64,000 nucleotides of DNA, taken from Ypsolopha sequella. Its lineage: Eukaryota > Arthropoda > Insecta > Lepidoptera > Ypsolophidae. How positions within the stretch are numbered: position 1 is the stretch's first letter; each line of letters opens with the position of its first letter. The DNA is taken from the NCBI GenBank assembly GCA_934047225.1, contig OW203987.1, positions 1,825,501 to 1,889,500 of the forward strand, in the 5' to 3' direction. The notes under the pieces were generated by a model. The model ran no database searches and was not told where the DNA came from. It saw nothing but the letters and a program-made list of their open reading frames with translations. The position numbers and the translations under genes were made by a program. Below are positions 22,860 through 32,224 of the stretch, in pieces.

Positions 22860-23205
22860 AATTGTATTTAACATCAAATGTAACAGCAGTAATTCACTAA
22901 AAAATTGTATTTAACATCAAATGTAACAGCAGTAATTCACTAAAAAATTGTATTTAACATCAAATGTAACAGCAGTAATTCACTAAAAAATTGTATTTAA
23001 CATCAAATGTAACAGCAGTAATTCACTAAAAAATTGTATTTAACATCAAATGTAACAGCAGTAATTCACTAAAAAATTGTATTTAACATCAAATGTAACA
23101 GCAGTAATTCACTAAAAAATTGTATTTAACATCAAATGTAACAGCAGTAATTCACTAAAAAATTGTATTTAACATCAAATGTAACAGCAGTAATTCACTA
23201 AAAAA
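22860..23205 (+). repeat. 43-bp satellite, eight identical units
   Basis: The unit contains TTGTATTTAACATCAAATGT followed by AACAGCAGTAATTCACTAAA. Unit starts at 22862, 22905, 22948, 22991, 23034, 23077, 23120 and 23163 are exactly 43 bp apart and the units look identical. This implies very recent amplification. Confidence 0.95.
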
Positions 23206-23210
23206 TTATA

Positions 23211-23468
23211 AAGTGACCAATGCTAGGTACCGAAATATAGGTACCTATATATTATAAATAAACTATTAAATTTTATGTATTTATATTCATTGTTATTTAT
23301 GTATACATAATTATACATGTAAGTACATCATAAGTATCATAGTGACCAATGCTAGGTACCGAAATATACCTATTTATTATAAATAAACTATTATATTTTA
23401 TGTATTTATATTCATTGTTATTTATGTATGCATAATTAATTATACATGTAAGTACATCATAAGTATTA
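23211..23468 (+). repeat. Tandem duplication of about 129 bp
   Basis: GTGACCAATGCTAGGTACCG starts at about 23212 and again at 23341. Both copies continue through TTTTATGTATTTATATTC to TACATGTAAGTACATCATAA with small indels. Confidence 0.9.
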
Positions 23469-23589
23469 AAGCATGTATAGTTTTTTTAGGTAAGGTTAAG
23501 TTACCTAGTCATCAGTTAAGATTTAGAGTAACTTTAATTACTTTGTTATTGTAGTTTTAATTTCTCCTGCAGGCCTACTAACTGGTAGG

Positions 23590-23703
23590 TACATCTTGTA
23601 TTTCTTTTATCATCTTTGGGTTGACTGGTACAGAGTGCTTTATGCATTAAGTCCGCCATTTTGTACTTGCTATTTGTGCAATAAAGAATTAATGATGATG
23701 ATG
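23590..23703 (+). repeat. RTE-type LINE 3' end
   Basis: TTGGGTTGACTGGTACAGAG, TGCATTAAGTCCGCC and TTTGTGCAATAAAG, followed by a short (ATG)n tail, match the 3' end that RTE-clade LINEs leave throughout Lepidoptera. Only the extreme 3' end is present (dead-on-arrival copy). Confidence 0.75.
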
Positions 23704-24500
23704 AAATATTTAACACTTTTACCAGCTCCATTCTCTCTGCAACATTTGTTCTTTAGAAATAGCCCTCTGTATCAGTAGTCCGGTTATTTAGTTCGGTCGT
23801 CGGACTGGTGAGACTTTCTTGTCTCAGCTGTTCGGTGATGTAATACGACCGGACTACTGAGCCTGATAGTTCAGCGATATAGGACGTGCACTAGTAGCAT
23901 AAAGCCCTTGACAAAGGTTTTCTCTACAGATCAACACACATAAGGGCGTAGTTGTCAATTAAGTTATCATAACTTAAGATAGGTCAGTTCCCTACGATAT
24001 AGCAACATAACAATCAATATAAGAGCGCCAACTTCTAGAGAACATATTATTCAGTAAGAAAGAAGTCAGTAAAAGTGTTTTTTCAGTACTATCGGTCTTT
24101 ATATTATTATTTTGAACTTGTTAGTTAATAACTTAGTTAAATTTGAAGATGGTTACAATTTTTTTTGTTAAAAGTTTATTTATACCAGTTGAACAAATGG
24201 GGTCTTTCTTATGAGCAGTCAAAGCCACACACACAGTCTAAAGGCTGGTCATAAATAAAAATCATAGTTAAACGTAGAATGTAATTAAAATAGTCACAAA
24301 GACAGAATTCCTATTTGTCTATTTGTATTAAACAAAAACAAGCTGTAAAGTAAGTCACACAAACTTGATCAGTACAAAAAAAATATGATAATACTTAAGT
24401 GAAAGGCTTTCAAAAAGTCATTTGAGTTTCTTAGGTCAACAGTTCATAGTAAAATTACACCACTAACAATCTAACATTATGTTAAGTATACAATTACAGT
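23704..24500. other. Spacer downstream of RBM45
   Basis: No gene was recognised. It probably contains the end of the RBM45 3' UTR (AT-rich, minus strand). A 22-bp pair near 23778 and 23843 (AGTAGTCCGG...CCGGACTACT) forms another small palindrome. Confidence 0.4.
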
Positions 24501-24665
24501 AAAGCCGATTCTGAAGGCTTTAATTTTAGTTTTAGTGCTGTCAAAACTTAAATTTTGCCAAAGTAATTTAGCTTCTGTTCCTAAACTTTAAGAACTATTT
24601 CGCAATGAAGAAAATTAAGTTTTGACAGCACTAAACCTAAAATTAAAGCCTTCAGAATCGGCTTT
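24501..24665. repeat. MITE palindrome in the RBM45 3' UTR region
   Basis: AAAGCCGATTCTGAAGGCTT, then TAATTTTAGTTTTAGTGCTG, faces the reverse complement ending CAGAATCGGCTTT. Arms are about 60 bp. It starts about 100 bp downstream of the RBM45 stop codon, so it is likely transcribed as a hairpin in the 3' UTR. Confidence 0.85.
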
Positions 24666-24767
24666 AATATATACCAAGTTGCATCATGTATATTTCTTAG
24701 TTTGGGAAAGTCAAGACACATCAAAAACATCCAGTCAAGATCATGATCTAAATGATAATGGCATACT

Positions 24768-26234
24768 TCAGTCAATCTCAGTAATGTCAGTGTCAATTTT
24801 TTGTCTCTTTCTACTGCCATTCTTATCAGTTGCATGTTTTTCATCAGCTTCTAAAACTTTCATAAAGATGCCACAGATTGTAGCTCCATTCACAGTCTTC
24901 ATAGCATTATCTGCAGCTTTTTCTGAAGCATACTTGACAAACCCATAGTTCTTGTTCGGGAAAATAGTCACATCAATTAAGTCACCAAAACAGCAGAAGA
25001 CATCCCTCAATGCTGCCATCGGAGGAGGATGTGGCTTACAGACTATGAAGCATCTTTTGGCAACTGGGGCTTTGCTTTCAGCTATCGGCTGTATTGGAGG
25101 TAACTTAACACTGCAGAAACCTTGATCCTGAGGCTCAGCAATGCTAGTTGTAGCAACTTTGATTAAAGAAGATGCCTGGGCAATTGCATCAGCTAAATGC
25201 ACTAATTCAGATGAGCTCCCTTTGTCCACAGCATTTTTCAAACTTTGAACCATTTCAGTCAAAGTTGAGGCTGCCTTGGAAATAATGTCAGTGTCTGGTT
25301 TCACAGTGATCACTTCTCCAGATGGAAATTCAAAGTTATTCAGTCTGGTAACTGCACAGGCAGCATACTTATGATCCTGGTATGTAATAATGGCCTTGCT
25401 TGTGCCATTGTAATTGTCACCAGTGTACTCGAAGCTCTCCATGCCTGGGATGACATTAAATAAACTCCCAATATATTTTTCAGGCAGCTGAGGTGTGACA
25501 GTAACACTTATTCTTTTGTAAAGTTCTCTTTGATCCATCATCGGGGAGTTCACAGTTCTACCGGACATATTGTTCCGGTAAACTGTGTCATCATGGAAAG
25601 GTTCATTCCCATATAGGTTACTGTTTGGACCAGAATAACCAGGCATATTATATTCAAAGCTTTCCCAGTTTCTCTTTAATAATAATTCCTCTTTGGGTAC
25701 TGCAAAGACTGCTTTGTATTTTCTGTCACACTCTTCAAAAGCTTTGGCTGTCTCTAAAAAGGAACCATAGGTGATATATGCAAATTTTTTGTTTGAAATT
25801 TGATTACATGACTTAACTTTACCAAATTGGGAGAAATGGTCTCTTATATCACTCTCATCACTGTTTTTGGGGACAATAATAAAGAGTCTTGTAAATTTGC
25901 GTTCACTTGCATCATTATCATCTTCATTGCGGTGATTAGCGACCATTACTTTCAGGTATTTATTATTAAACTTGGGTAAACTTTTCATGTGCAATTCTTT
26001 TATGGCTGCAGCTGCGGCCGATGTTTTTGAATACTTTATGTATGCTATACCTTTAGATTCGCCACTGTTGCGGTCCCGAGGCATGTGGAAAGTTTCTATT
26101 TCACCATACTTTTCAAAGAGATCCTTGAGGTCGCTTTGAGTAGCCTGTTTGGTGCACACGACAAATATTCTAGAAAATGGCGGTACTTCTTCTTGTCGAT
26201 CGTCAGGATGTCCTTTATGTCTCCGGTCATTCAT
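24768..26234 (-). CDS. RBM45: RNA-binding protein 45 (RBM45)
   Basis: A single open frame of 488 codons without introns. RRM1 is near residues 20-98 (RNP2 RIFVVC, RNP1 KGIAYIKY) and RRM2 near 113-180 (RLFIIV, KFAYITY). A diverged middle domain near 235-310 (RISVTVTPQLPEKYIG) is followed by RRM3 near 390-460 (RCFIVCK, KNYGFVKY). A C-terminal basic GSRKRQKID looks like a nuclear localisation signal. The order and length match animal RBM45 (about 476 residues), a nuclear RNA-binding protein linked to splicing and neural development in vertebrates. The start was chosen as the first ATG (MNDRRHKGHPDD), 21 residues before RNP2, as in homologues. An intronless CDS could mean retrocopy origin, but there is no poly(A) tract or damage, and the frame is intact. 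Confidence 0.92.
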   Translation of the reverse strand: MNDRRHKGHPDDRQEEVPPFSRIFVVCTKQATQSDLKDLFEKYGEIETFHMPRDRNSGESKGIAYIKYSKTSAAAAAIKELHMKSLPKFNNKYLKVMVANHRNEDDNDASERKFTRLFIIVPKNSDESDIRDHFSQFGKVKSCNQISNKKFAYITYGSFLETAKAFEECDRKYKAVFAVPKEELLLKRNWESFEYNMPGYSGPNSNLYGNEPFHDDTVYRNNMSGRTVNSPMMDQRELYKRISVTVTPQLPEKYIGSLFNVIPGMESFEYTGDNYNGTSKAIITYQDHKYAACAVTRLNNFEFPSGEVITVKPDTDIISKAASTLTEMVQSLKNAVDKGSSSELVHLADAIAQASSLIKVATTSIAEPQDQGFCSVKLPPIQPIAESKAPVAKRCFIVCKPHPPPMAALRDVFCCFGDLIDVTIFPNKNYGFVKYASEKAADNAMKTVNGATICGIFMKVLEADEKHATDKNGSRKRQKIDTDITEID

Positions 26235-26495
26235 CTTCTGGTCGAAATTGGTATGGTAAGATATTTAGGTAAAGTCAGGAGTTAAAATAATTTCAAGAAT
26301 TCGTAGTAGGTACCTTCAAACTGTGTTCGTAAGTCAGTTTGAAATAGGGATACAGTTTTAGTCGTCAAATTACTTTCATAAAAGGTGAAAAAGAAGTTAT
26401 ACCAAGCACCTGAAATAACACATAAGTAGATACATAATGAAAAATCCAAAAAACTATTCACAAAAAAATGCAATATGTCAAAGAGGCATAGATTA

Positions 26496-27079
26496 GGGCT
26501 ACGTTTCAGAACGTGTGATCTTCGTGCGAAATTTCACTCGTTTTTAAGAAAGAGACAGAGCTATATACTAGAAAGAGAAAGAAAGATCTGGTTTCGAAAC
26601 GCTTGCGAGTGATTCCCGTGAGAAAAGCGTTTTGAAACGGTCTGGAGTGACACACGTCAAGTAAATACATAACCTCAAATCAAAATAAATAAATTAAGTA
26701 AAGTACCTAAATACCTATTGCTTTTAATATGGATGGCATTGCAACCTTTGCATTTGCAAGCCATAATCCTGTCGAAGCAGTTTCGAAACATTTTCCCGTA
26801 TTCGTACGGAAATGTTGAATTCTGTTTTCAAAAATTGTCCGAATCCCGAGAAAACTCCGAAATGACAACTGTCAGGCGAATTTTAACGGTACCCAAACAG
26901 AGTTAGAAATCGCACTTGTCAGTGCGATATTCACATTCCCCGAAAGCGTTTCTAAACACTTAGCGCAACTGTCAGGTAACAGTTCGTTTACCCTCGGTTT
27001 CACTCGGGTCGATTTTTGAACGATGCAGGGTAAAATTCGCATCGCTCCGAGTGATAATCACACGTTACGAAACGTACCC
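26496..27079. mobile_element. 584-bp MITE upstream of RBM45
   Basis: Left GGGCTACGTTTCAGAACGTG and right CACGTTACGAAACGTACCC are imperfect reverse complements flanked by TA (26494-26495, 27080-27081). CGAAAGCG/CGTTTCGAAAC strings recur inside. It has no coding capacity. It ends about 260 bp from the RBM45 start codon and so lies in or next to its promoter. Confidence 0.75.
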
Positions 27080-27432
27080 TAGATAGAGCCTATACTATAC
27101 AGGCAGTTTTTTTTTGGATTGGTTATTGTTTTGGAAATTAGTTCTTTTAGGCAACTCTAAATTTGGATTAAATATTCTTTCTTGATTTTTTTTTTACCCA
27201 AACAGAGAATTCACCCTCTGATGATTTCTTGCTTTATAATTTGTGATTTCTAACGAGATAGAGGCAGAGTTAGATGCGCGATTATGAATGACAGAAATCG
27301 AAACGAACGAGTATGTAGCTTGTATGGTCGAATGACGTCATGCCGTGTGGGTCTAGAAACAAACATGTTTGGGCCTCATTCGTCACCTCTTTAACTGTCA
27401 AACTAACGAGTTCGATTTTGAAATTAAAATAG

Positions 27433-28735
27433 TTCGGACCAAAATGTCGTTGGTTCGGACAAACAAATTTTCTAAACTAGTCGCGTATTCTTCTTTAATA
27501 TAACACTTAGACCATGTTGACGCTTAGAAGGGTATGTGTAGCGTATGCGCTCTGTTGGCTACCGAACGTTTTTTTGACTGGACATACTGAAGGAAACTTA
27601 TTGTTGTTAATTTCTTGCAAATAATTGTCAGAGATGTAGGTAGGTTACGTTAAACATGATTTTGTTTTATTAAATAAACTCACAATGTTTCTTTGGCCAT
27701 AGTAAAAAATCAAACTTTAGGGTTTTAGGCTGGCTCAGGGATTTGCACACACAGAAACAACGAGTTCACACACTGAATGTTTAATTAATGAATTAAACTT
27801 ATAATAAACAGCAATAGTTAAGTATAAATAAATAAAATCAGTCACAAATGATAACGTGATGGTAAGCGTCGCACACGAGCTGACAATCTCCCAGAAGGCC
27901 TCTCAAGCTCGGGGCCCAGCCGAACCACGTCATTGGTCGCAGCCGATGACGTAGGTTCAGCTTGTCCCTCATTGGTAGACCTTCGGGTCGTTCCGTTTCT
28001 CACACAACTTATATATAGGTAGGTACTAAAATCAAAGAGTCTACTATGGATTACGTAAATTTAGATTAACATTTGTTCTTAAATCATGAGTTTGCTTTGA
28101 TCGTTTTTTTATTTTTCGTTATTTGTAGGACGACCGGGTTGTATCCTGTTACCGCCCTTTCCCAAGCCTCTCTATTTTCTTCTGGAAATAGACGTTGTTT
28201 GTGCCTTAATGGTTTTGAAGCTCCTGTGCATATTTTTGTGGAAAATAATTGTCTCTGCCTATGAAGTCATTTTTATTTTCTCAATAGAGTTTGCAAGTCT
28301 TAATACAGCTTTTGAAGTTGTTGGAGCTGGAGAGGATTTTAATACCTCGATGAAGTTTCAAAAACTTTTTCTAGTTTCGCATTCATTGTGTTTGATGATT
28401 TTTTAATGTCAGTTCCATTGGTTTATTAAATTTAGAATTTTCTTAAGTTGTATAGAAAAACCCTTAATTTTCAACTTCGTGTTCATTTTCTAGTAAATTT
28501 TCATTTATATCTATCATCATAGAAAGTCGTATCCACATGGGGCCCTAACGCTATTTTAGCACACGTAATTTTGTCAGTTTTTTGGCCGTGAAGCGTTAGC
28601 TCATAAAAGCGTTCGGAAGCCGGTATAGTTGCCAACGCAACGCAAACCCTTCTAAGCATCAACATGGTCTAAGTGTTGAGTTAAAGAAGCATACGTGAGT
28701 CGTTTAGAAAATTTGTCTGTCCGAAAGCTTCTTTA
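27433..28735. repeat. Fold-back element with 85-120 bp arms
   Basis: The left arm near 27451-27575 (CACTTAGACCATGTTGACGC) and the right arm near 28605-28730 (GCATCAACATGGTCTAAGTG) are about 85-90% complementary. The 1-kb centre has no gene. It includes a GC-rich patch at 27870-28010 containing CGATGACGTAGGTTCAGC, which may be from another retroelement. Confidence 0.7.
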
Positions 28736-29840
28736 GCACAACGCCATGGAAAAGCTGAGATGAAGAAGCATTTGAGAACACGCACCACAGAATGTTAAGA
28801 TCGCGTTCCAAAATCAATACTGAAGGACGTGCGGACTATGAGAAGGCTGTTTTGGAAAAACAACCAATTGTGTCGATTCGGCTAACTTATTTGACAGAAC
28901 TAAACTTAATTTGAGCTTTCTGTCTTGTTCTTTCCGTATCGAAAAGACAAAGACAGAACGCTTAAAATAAGGTTAGTCCTGTCAAATTAGTTAAATTGTG
29001 TTTAGCCGAATCGAAACCATTGTCACTTTTCCGACATTCTTAAATGCGATCGATTTTGAGACGTGGTGAAAAAATCGATTCAAAATAAATAGGTACAAAA
29101 AATATTGATTTACCAAAATCGATTCAAAATTGGAACAAAAAATTCACACAATTAGAGTTAATTATTTTTTATTTATGTTGGTTATCTAGGTTAAAATACA
29201 TGAACCGTAATTTTTCCGGAGTTTATTGTACGTAGAGTTAGTTGTTTTCTAATAAATAATATATTCAATTAAATATTTGTCAATTTTATTGCAATGATAA
29301 CATAAAATGCAAATTCACCATAACATTATTTTAATGTTAATATTCTATAGGTAACAATATTTCCGAGTCTATATTACTCCAACTTCCAGTCTTCAAAAGT
29401 AAGGCTATTCTTATAATAATTTGTGCAACCTTTTGCCGGTGAGTCTGTTTCTGGACTCGGTCATAATGTTTCATAATGTACTCTTTTCATTTGTATGTGA
29501 TTTGTCAGCAAAATTTGGCGTGAAACCGCAAAAATCGTGTCCACGATTCTGCGGTTGTATCGATCGATTCAAAGATTGAATCGCTTGAAAAAATCGATGC
29601 AAAATTGATATTTGGACCCGATTAATCGTACTTGGATTAAATCGATTTAAACTCGACTTCCCTACAGCGCCGGAAAAAAAAAGCAAGAAGCGTTTGATTA
29701 ATGATTACGTAGTATCCCTCTATAATTTGTGGTTTGATTGTTGGGGACTTGGGGGATTTGTAAGCATTATATTTAGTCAATTTTAGTCTAAGTCTAGTCT
29801 GGCTTGTTTATTTGCTCAGTGGTCTGGCTGGCTCATGCAC
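28736..29840. other. AT-rich spacer with decayed repeats
   Basis: No gene was recognised. ATCGATT/AATCGAT motifs cluster at 29000-29130 and 29560-29660, probably the ends of an old transposon. A pair at about 28880 and 29005 (GATTCGGCTAA / TTAGCCGAATC) is a further inverted repeat. Confidence 0.4.
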
Positions 29841-29843
29841 TAA

Positions 29844-30047
29844 TGCCGGCGCCAGACATGTGGACACTTATTTGAACACTCGAGTGGACACACTGTGTGG
29901 CACGAGACTTTGTCTATGTGTTCCAAAGTTTGTACACAGCTTTGCACTTTGCCGAGCGGTATCGGTTTTTTAGCGCACATCAAAGGAATGTGTTCAAATA
30001 AGTGCGTAGCCTGCCACACTATTTGCAAAGACCAGTTGCGCGAGCGC
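29844..30047 (+). mobile_element. MITE 'H', left part of a copy split by a hAT
   Basis: It starts TGCCGGCGCCAGACATGTGG after TAA (29841-29843) and runs to the hAT insertion point at 30047. It continues at 35192-35491, ending with CATGTCTGGCGCCGGCT followed by TAA. Together these are 504 bp with inverted ends of about 35 bp (GCCGGCGCCAGACATGT...). TAA on both sides is consistent with the 3-bp duplications of PIF/Harbinger-like systems. Confidence 0.88.
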
Positions 30048-30351
30048 CAGCGTTGCCGGTACGGGTATTTCTACCCGATTTCGGGTAATTTAGGCCCTCA
30101 CCGGGTATCTTACGGGTAATCATAACTGCCGGGTAATTTCGGGTAATTTTTCAACAAACCCGTATTGAATTTCTCGAATTAAATCGTATTGACGCTGTTG
30201 ATGCACAAAACGGAATAATTTTGAGACGCATCATGCGCGCAAATGCCCAAAACGGAATGCATCCTAACAATTCCTATCTTTATCTACTCTGTGTGTGTGA
30301 GTATACGTGAGTCCTACATGTGAGGCAAAACGTGCAAAAGGGATGCTCTTA

Positions 30352-30893
30352 AGCCGGCGCCAGACATGTGTACACTTATTTGCACACTTCTTTGACGACT
30401 TTGTACACATATTTGGCGCACCTGCCACACATGCTTCGCAAACTCTTTTCTCCACAGTATGCTGGTAGACAACAAAGGAGATGGACGACGATTTCGTGGA
30501 CGGAGTGTGCTTATATTATTTATGTGCATGTAATTATTTTTTACATGTGCAACAAAATATATCAAAAATATATATACGAGTACATGGTTCCCCTTGCAGC
30601 AACTCAATAAATTCTAGGACGCATTCGTTACTCCAGTCCATTTTAAGCGATCAAGCACGTAGCGTCTTACCCAACCGTTCCGTACAACGGCGCTCGCGCA
30701 ACTGGTCTTTGCAAATAGTGTGGCAGGCTACGCACTTATTTGAACACATTCCTTTGATGTGCGCTAAAAAACCGATACCGCTCGGCAAAGTGCAAAGCTG
30801 TGTACAAACTTTGGAACACATAGACAAAGTCTCGTGCCACACAGTGTGTCCACTCGAGTGTTCAAATAAGTGTACACATGTCTGGCGCCGGCA
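30352..30893 (-). mobile_element. MITE 'H', complete second copy, inside the hAT
   Basis: 542 bp from AGCCGGCGCCAGACATGTGT to CATGTCTGGCGCCGGCA, flanked by TTA and TAA. Along its whole length it is the reverse complement of the interrupted copy 29844-30047 + 35192-35491, apart from a short extra segment near 30565-30635. Small open frames inside arise from the repeat and are not genes. Confidence 0.9.
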
Positions 30894-31489
30894 TAATACA
30901 AATTCTCATTGGATAAGGCAAGCACGAAGAGTTTTTTTACCATCAATCAAGGTCGAAGCTTTTGTTTTGTTTTGCTGTTTTGCAGTTTTCACTTAAAAGC
31001 TACAAAAAACTTGATCTGAATGTGTAAACTTTAGCAGAAAGAAATCTTTTTATTGTTGTTGATGATAATTCTTTCCAAGTACCTACTTATAGTAGGAATT
31101 CTCTTGTCTTGTTGTGTGAGATTGGATATCGTGTACCGGTAAGTAGGTACTTACCTAAATCAAACTTTATAATTTTCATCCGTGATTTTGTTAAGCAATT
31201 CGCAGTGTTTTGTGTTTATTTTATTGCAGTTTATATGATGATGATAATAAAGTATATATTATTTCAATTTTTACTGCAGAAATGAATTTAAGTGTAAAAT
31301 CAGACCGCATCGGTTTGTTTTGTTGTAGGTACTTATGTATATTTCATTTTGGCGCCTTGGCGGTCATTTCAACGATACTTTTTCTCTATTTAATAGATAA
31401 GATAGATCTAGATTCTATCTCTTTTTCATGTAGAGAAAGAACGAACGATGCCACAGATCACTTTTAATACTACAAAAACGATGCTTTTT

Positions 31490-31850
31490 CTGTGTTTATA
31501 TCACCTGCATCGTGATGCGGCGATTTGTGTTATAAACGACCATTTTTAACTGTCAGTTTGACACTTCCCAATTTCCGTGTTTAAATCACCTTCATAGTGA
31601 TGAAGACTGCACCATGATGCGGCGATTTGTGTTATAAACGACCATTTTTTAACTGTCAGTTTGACACTTTCCAATGACAATTGTCAAAAATACGATGCAG
31701 ACTGCATCGTGATGGCCGCATCACGATGCAGACTGCATCACGATGCAGGTGCTATAAACACGCTAATTGACAATTGTCAAAAATACGATGCAGACTGCAT
31801 CGTGATGGCCGCATCACGATGCAGGTGCTATAAACACGCTATTTGTTATT
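31490..31850. repeat. Palindrome-rich direct repeats inside the hAT
   Basis: CGATTTGTGTTATAAACGAC is present at about 31520 and 31622, and GACAATTGTCAAAAATACGA at about 31676 and 31769. GCATCGTGATG and CATCACGATGC recur in both orientations. The ends (TGTGTTTATATCACCTGCAT / ATGCAGGTGCTATAAACACG) are reverse complements, so this is probably a further small element that has duplicated internally. Confidence 0.75.
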
Positions 31851-32224
31851 TTTGGTGTTACCAGTGCATGCAAAAAGCTAACAAATTGTGAATTTTTCAA
31901 AACTAAAAACTAACTTAAACCGGCAGCATTATTTGCTCACTTTCTGGACGTCATCATCGATTTTAAAACTTATACTCGCTTTACAAACTTATTTTACTCG
32001 CGTATCTATTAAAGATTATAAAAAACAGAGATGGCGAACATTAACACAAAAATATTTATGCTGATCTTTCAATTGTCAGATAGGTAGTAAATAATGCCGT
32101 AAGTTTTAGTCAAGGGCAGGGCCGGCAGCGGGCTATTAAAAAACTATTAAAAAGTAGATTTTATGCATTTTTTTCGTTTCTTCGGATTTTTATGTTTGCT
32201 TTTTTTTGGTGGCAGGTTGCGAAT

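Noticed and set aside
29895..30996. Several Cys-rich frames of 60-170 codons on both strands
   Set aside because: They are translations of the inverted ends of MITE H and repeat in mirrored form; there is no start context and no family.
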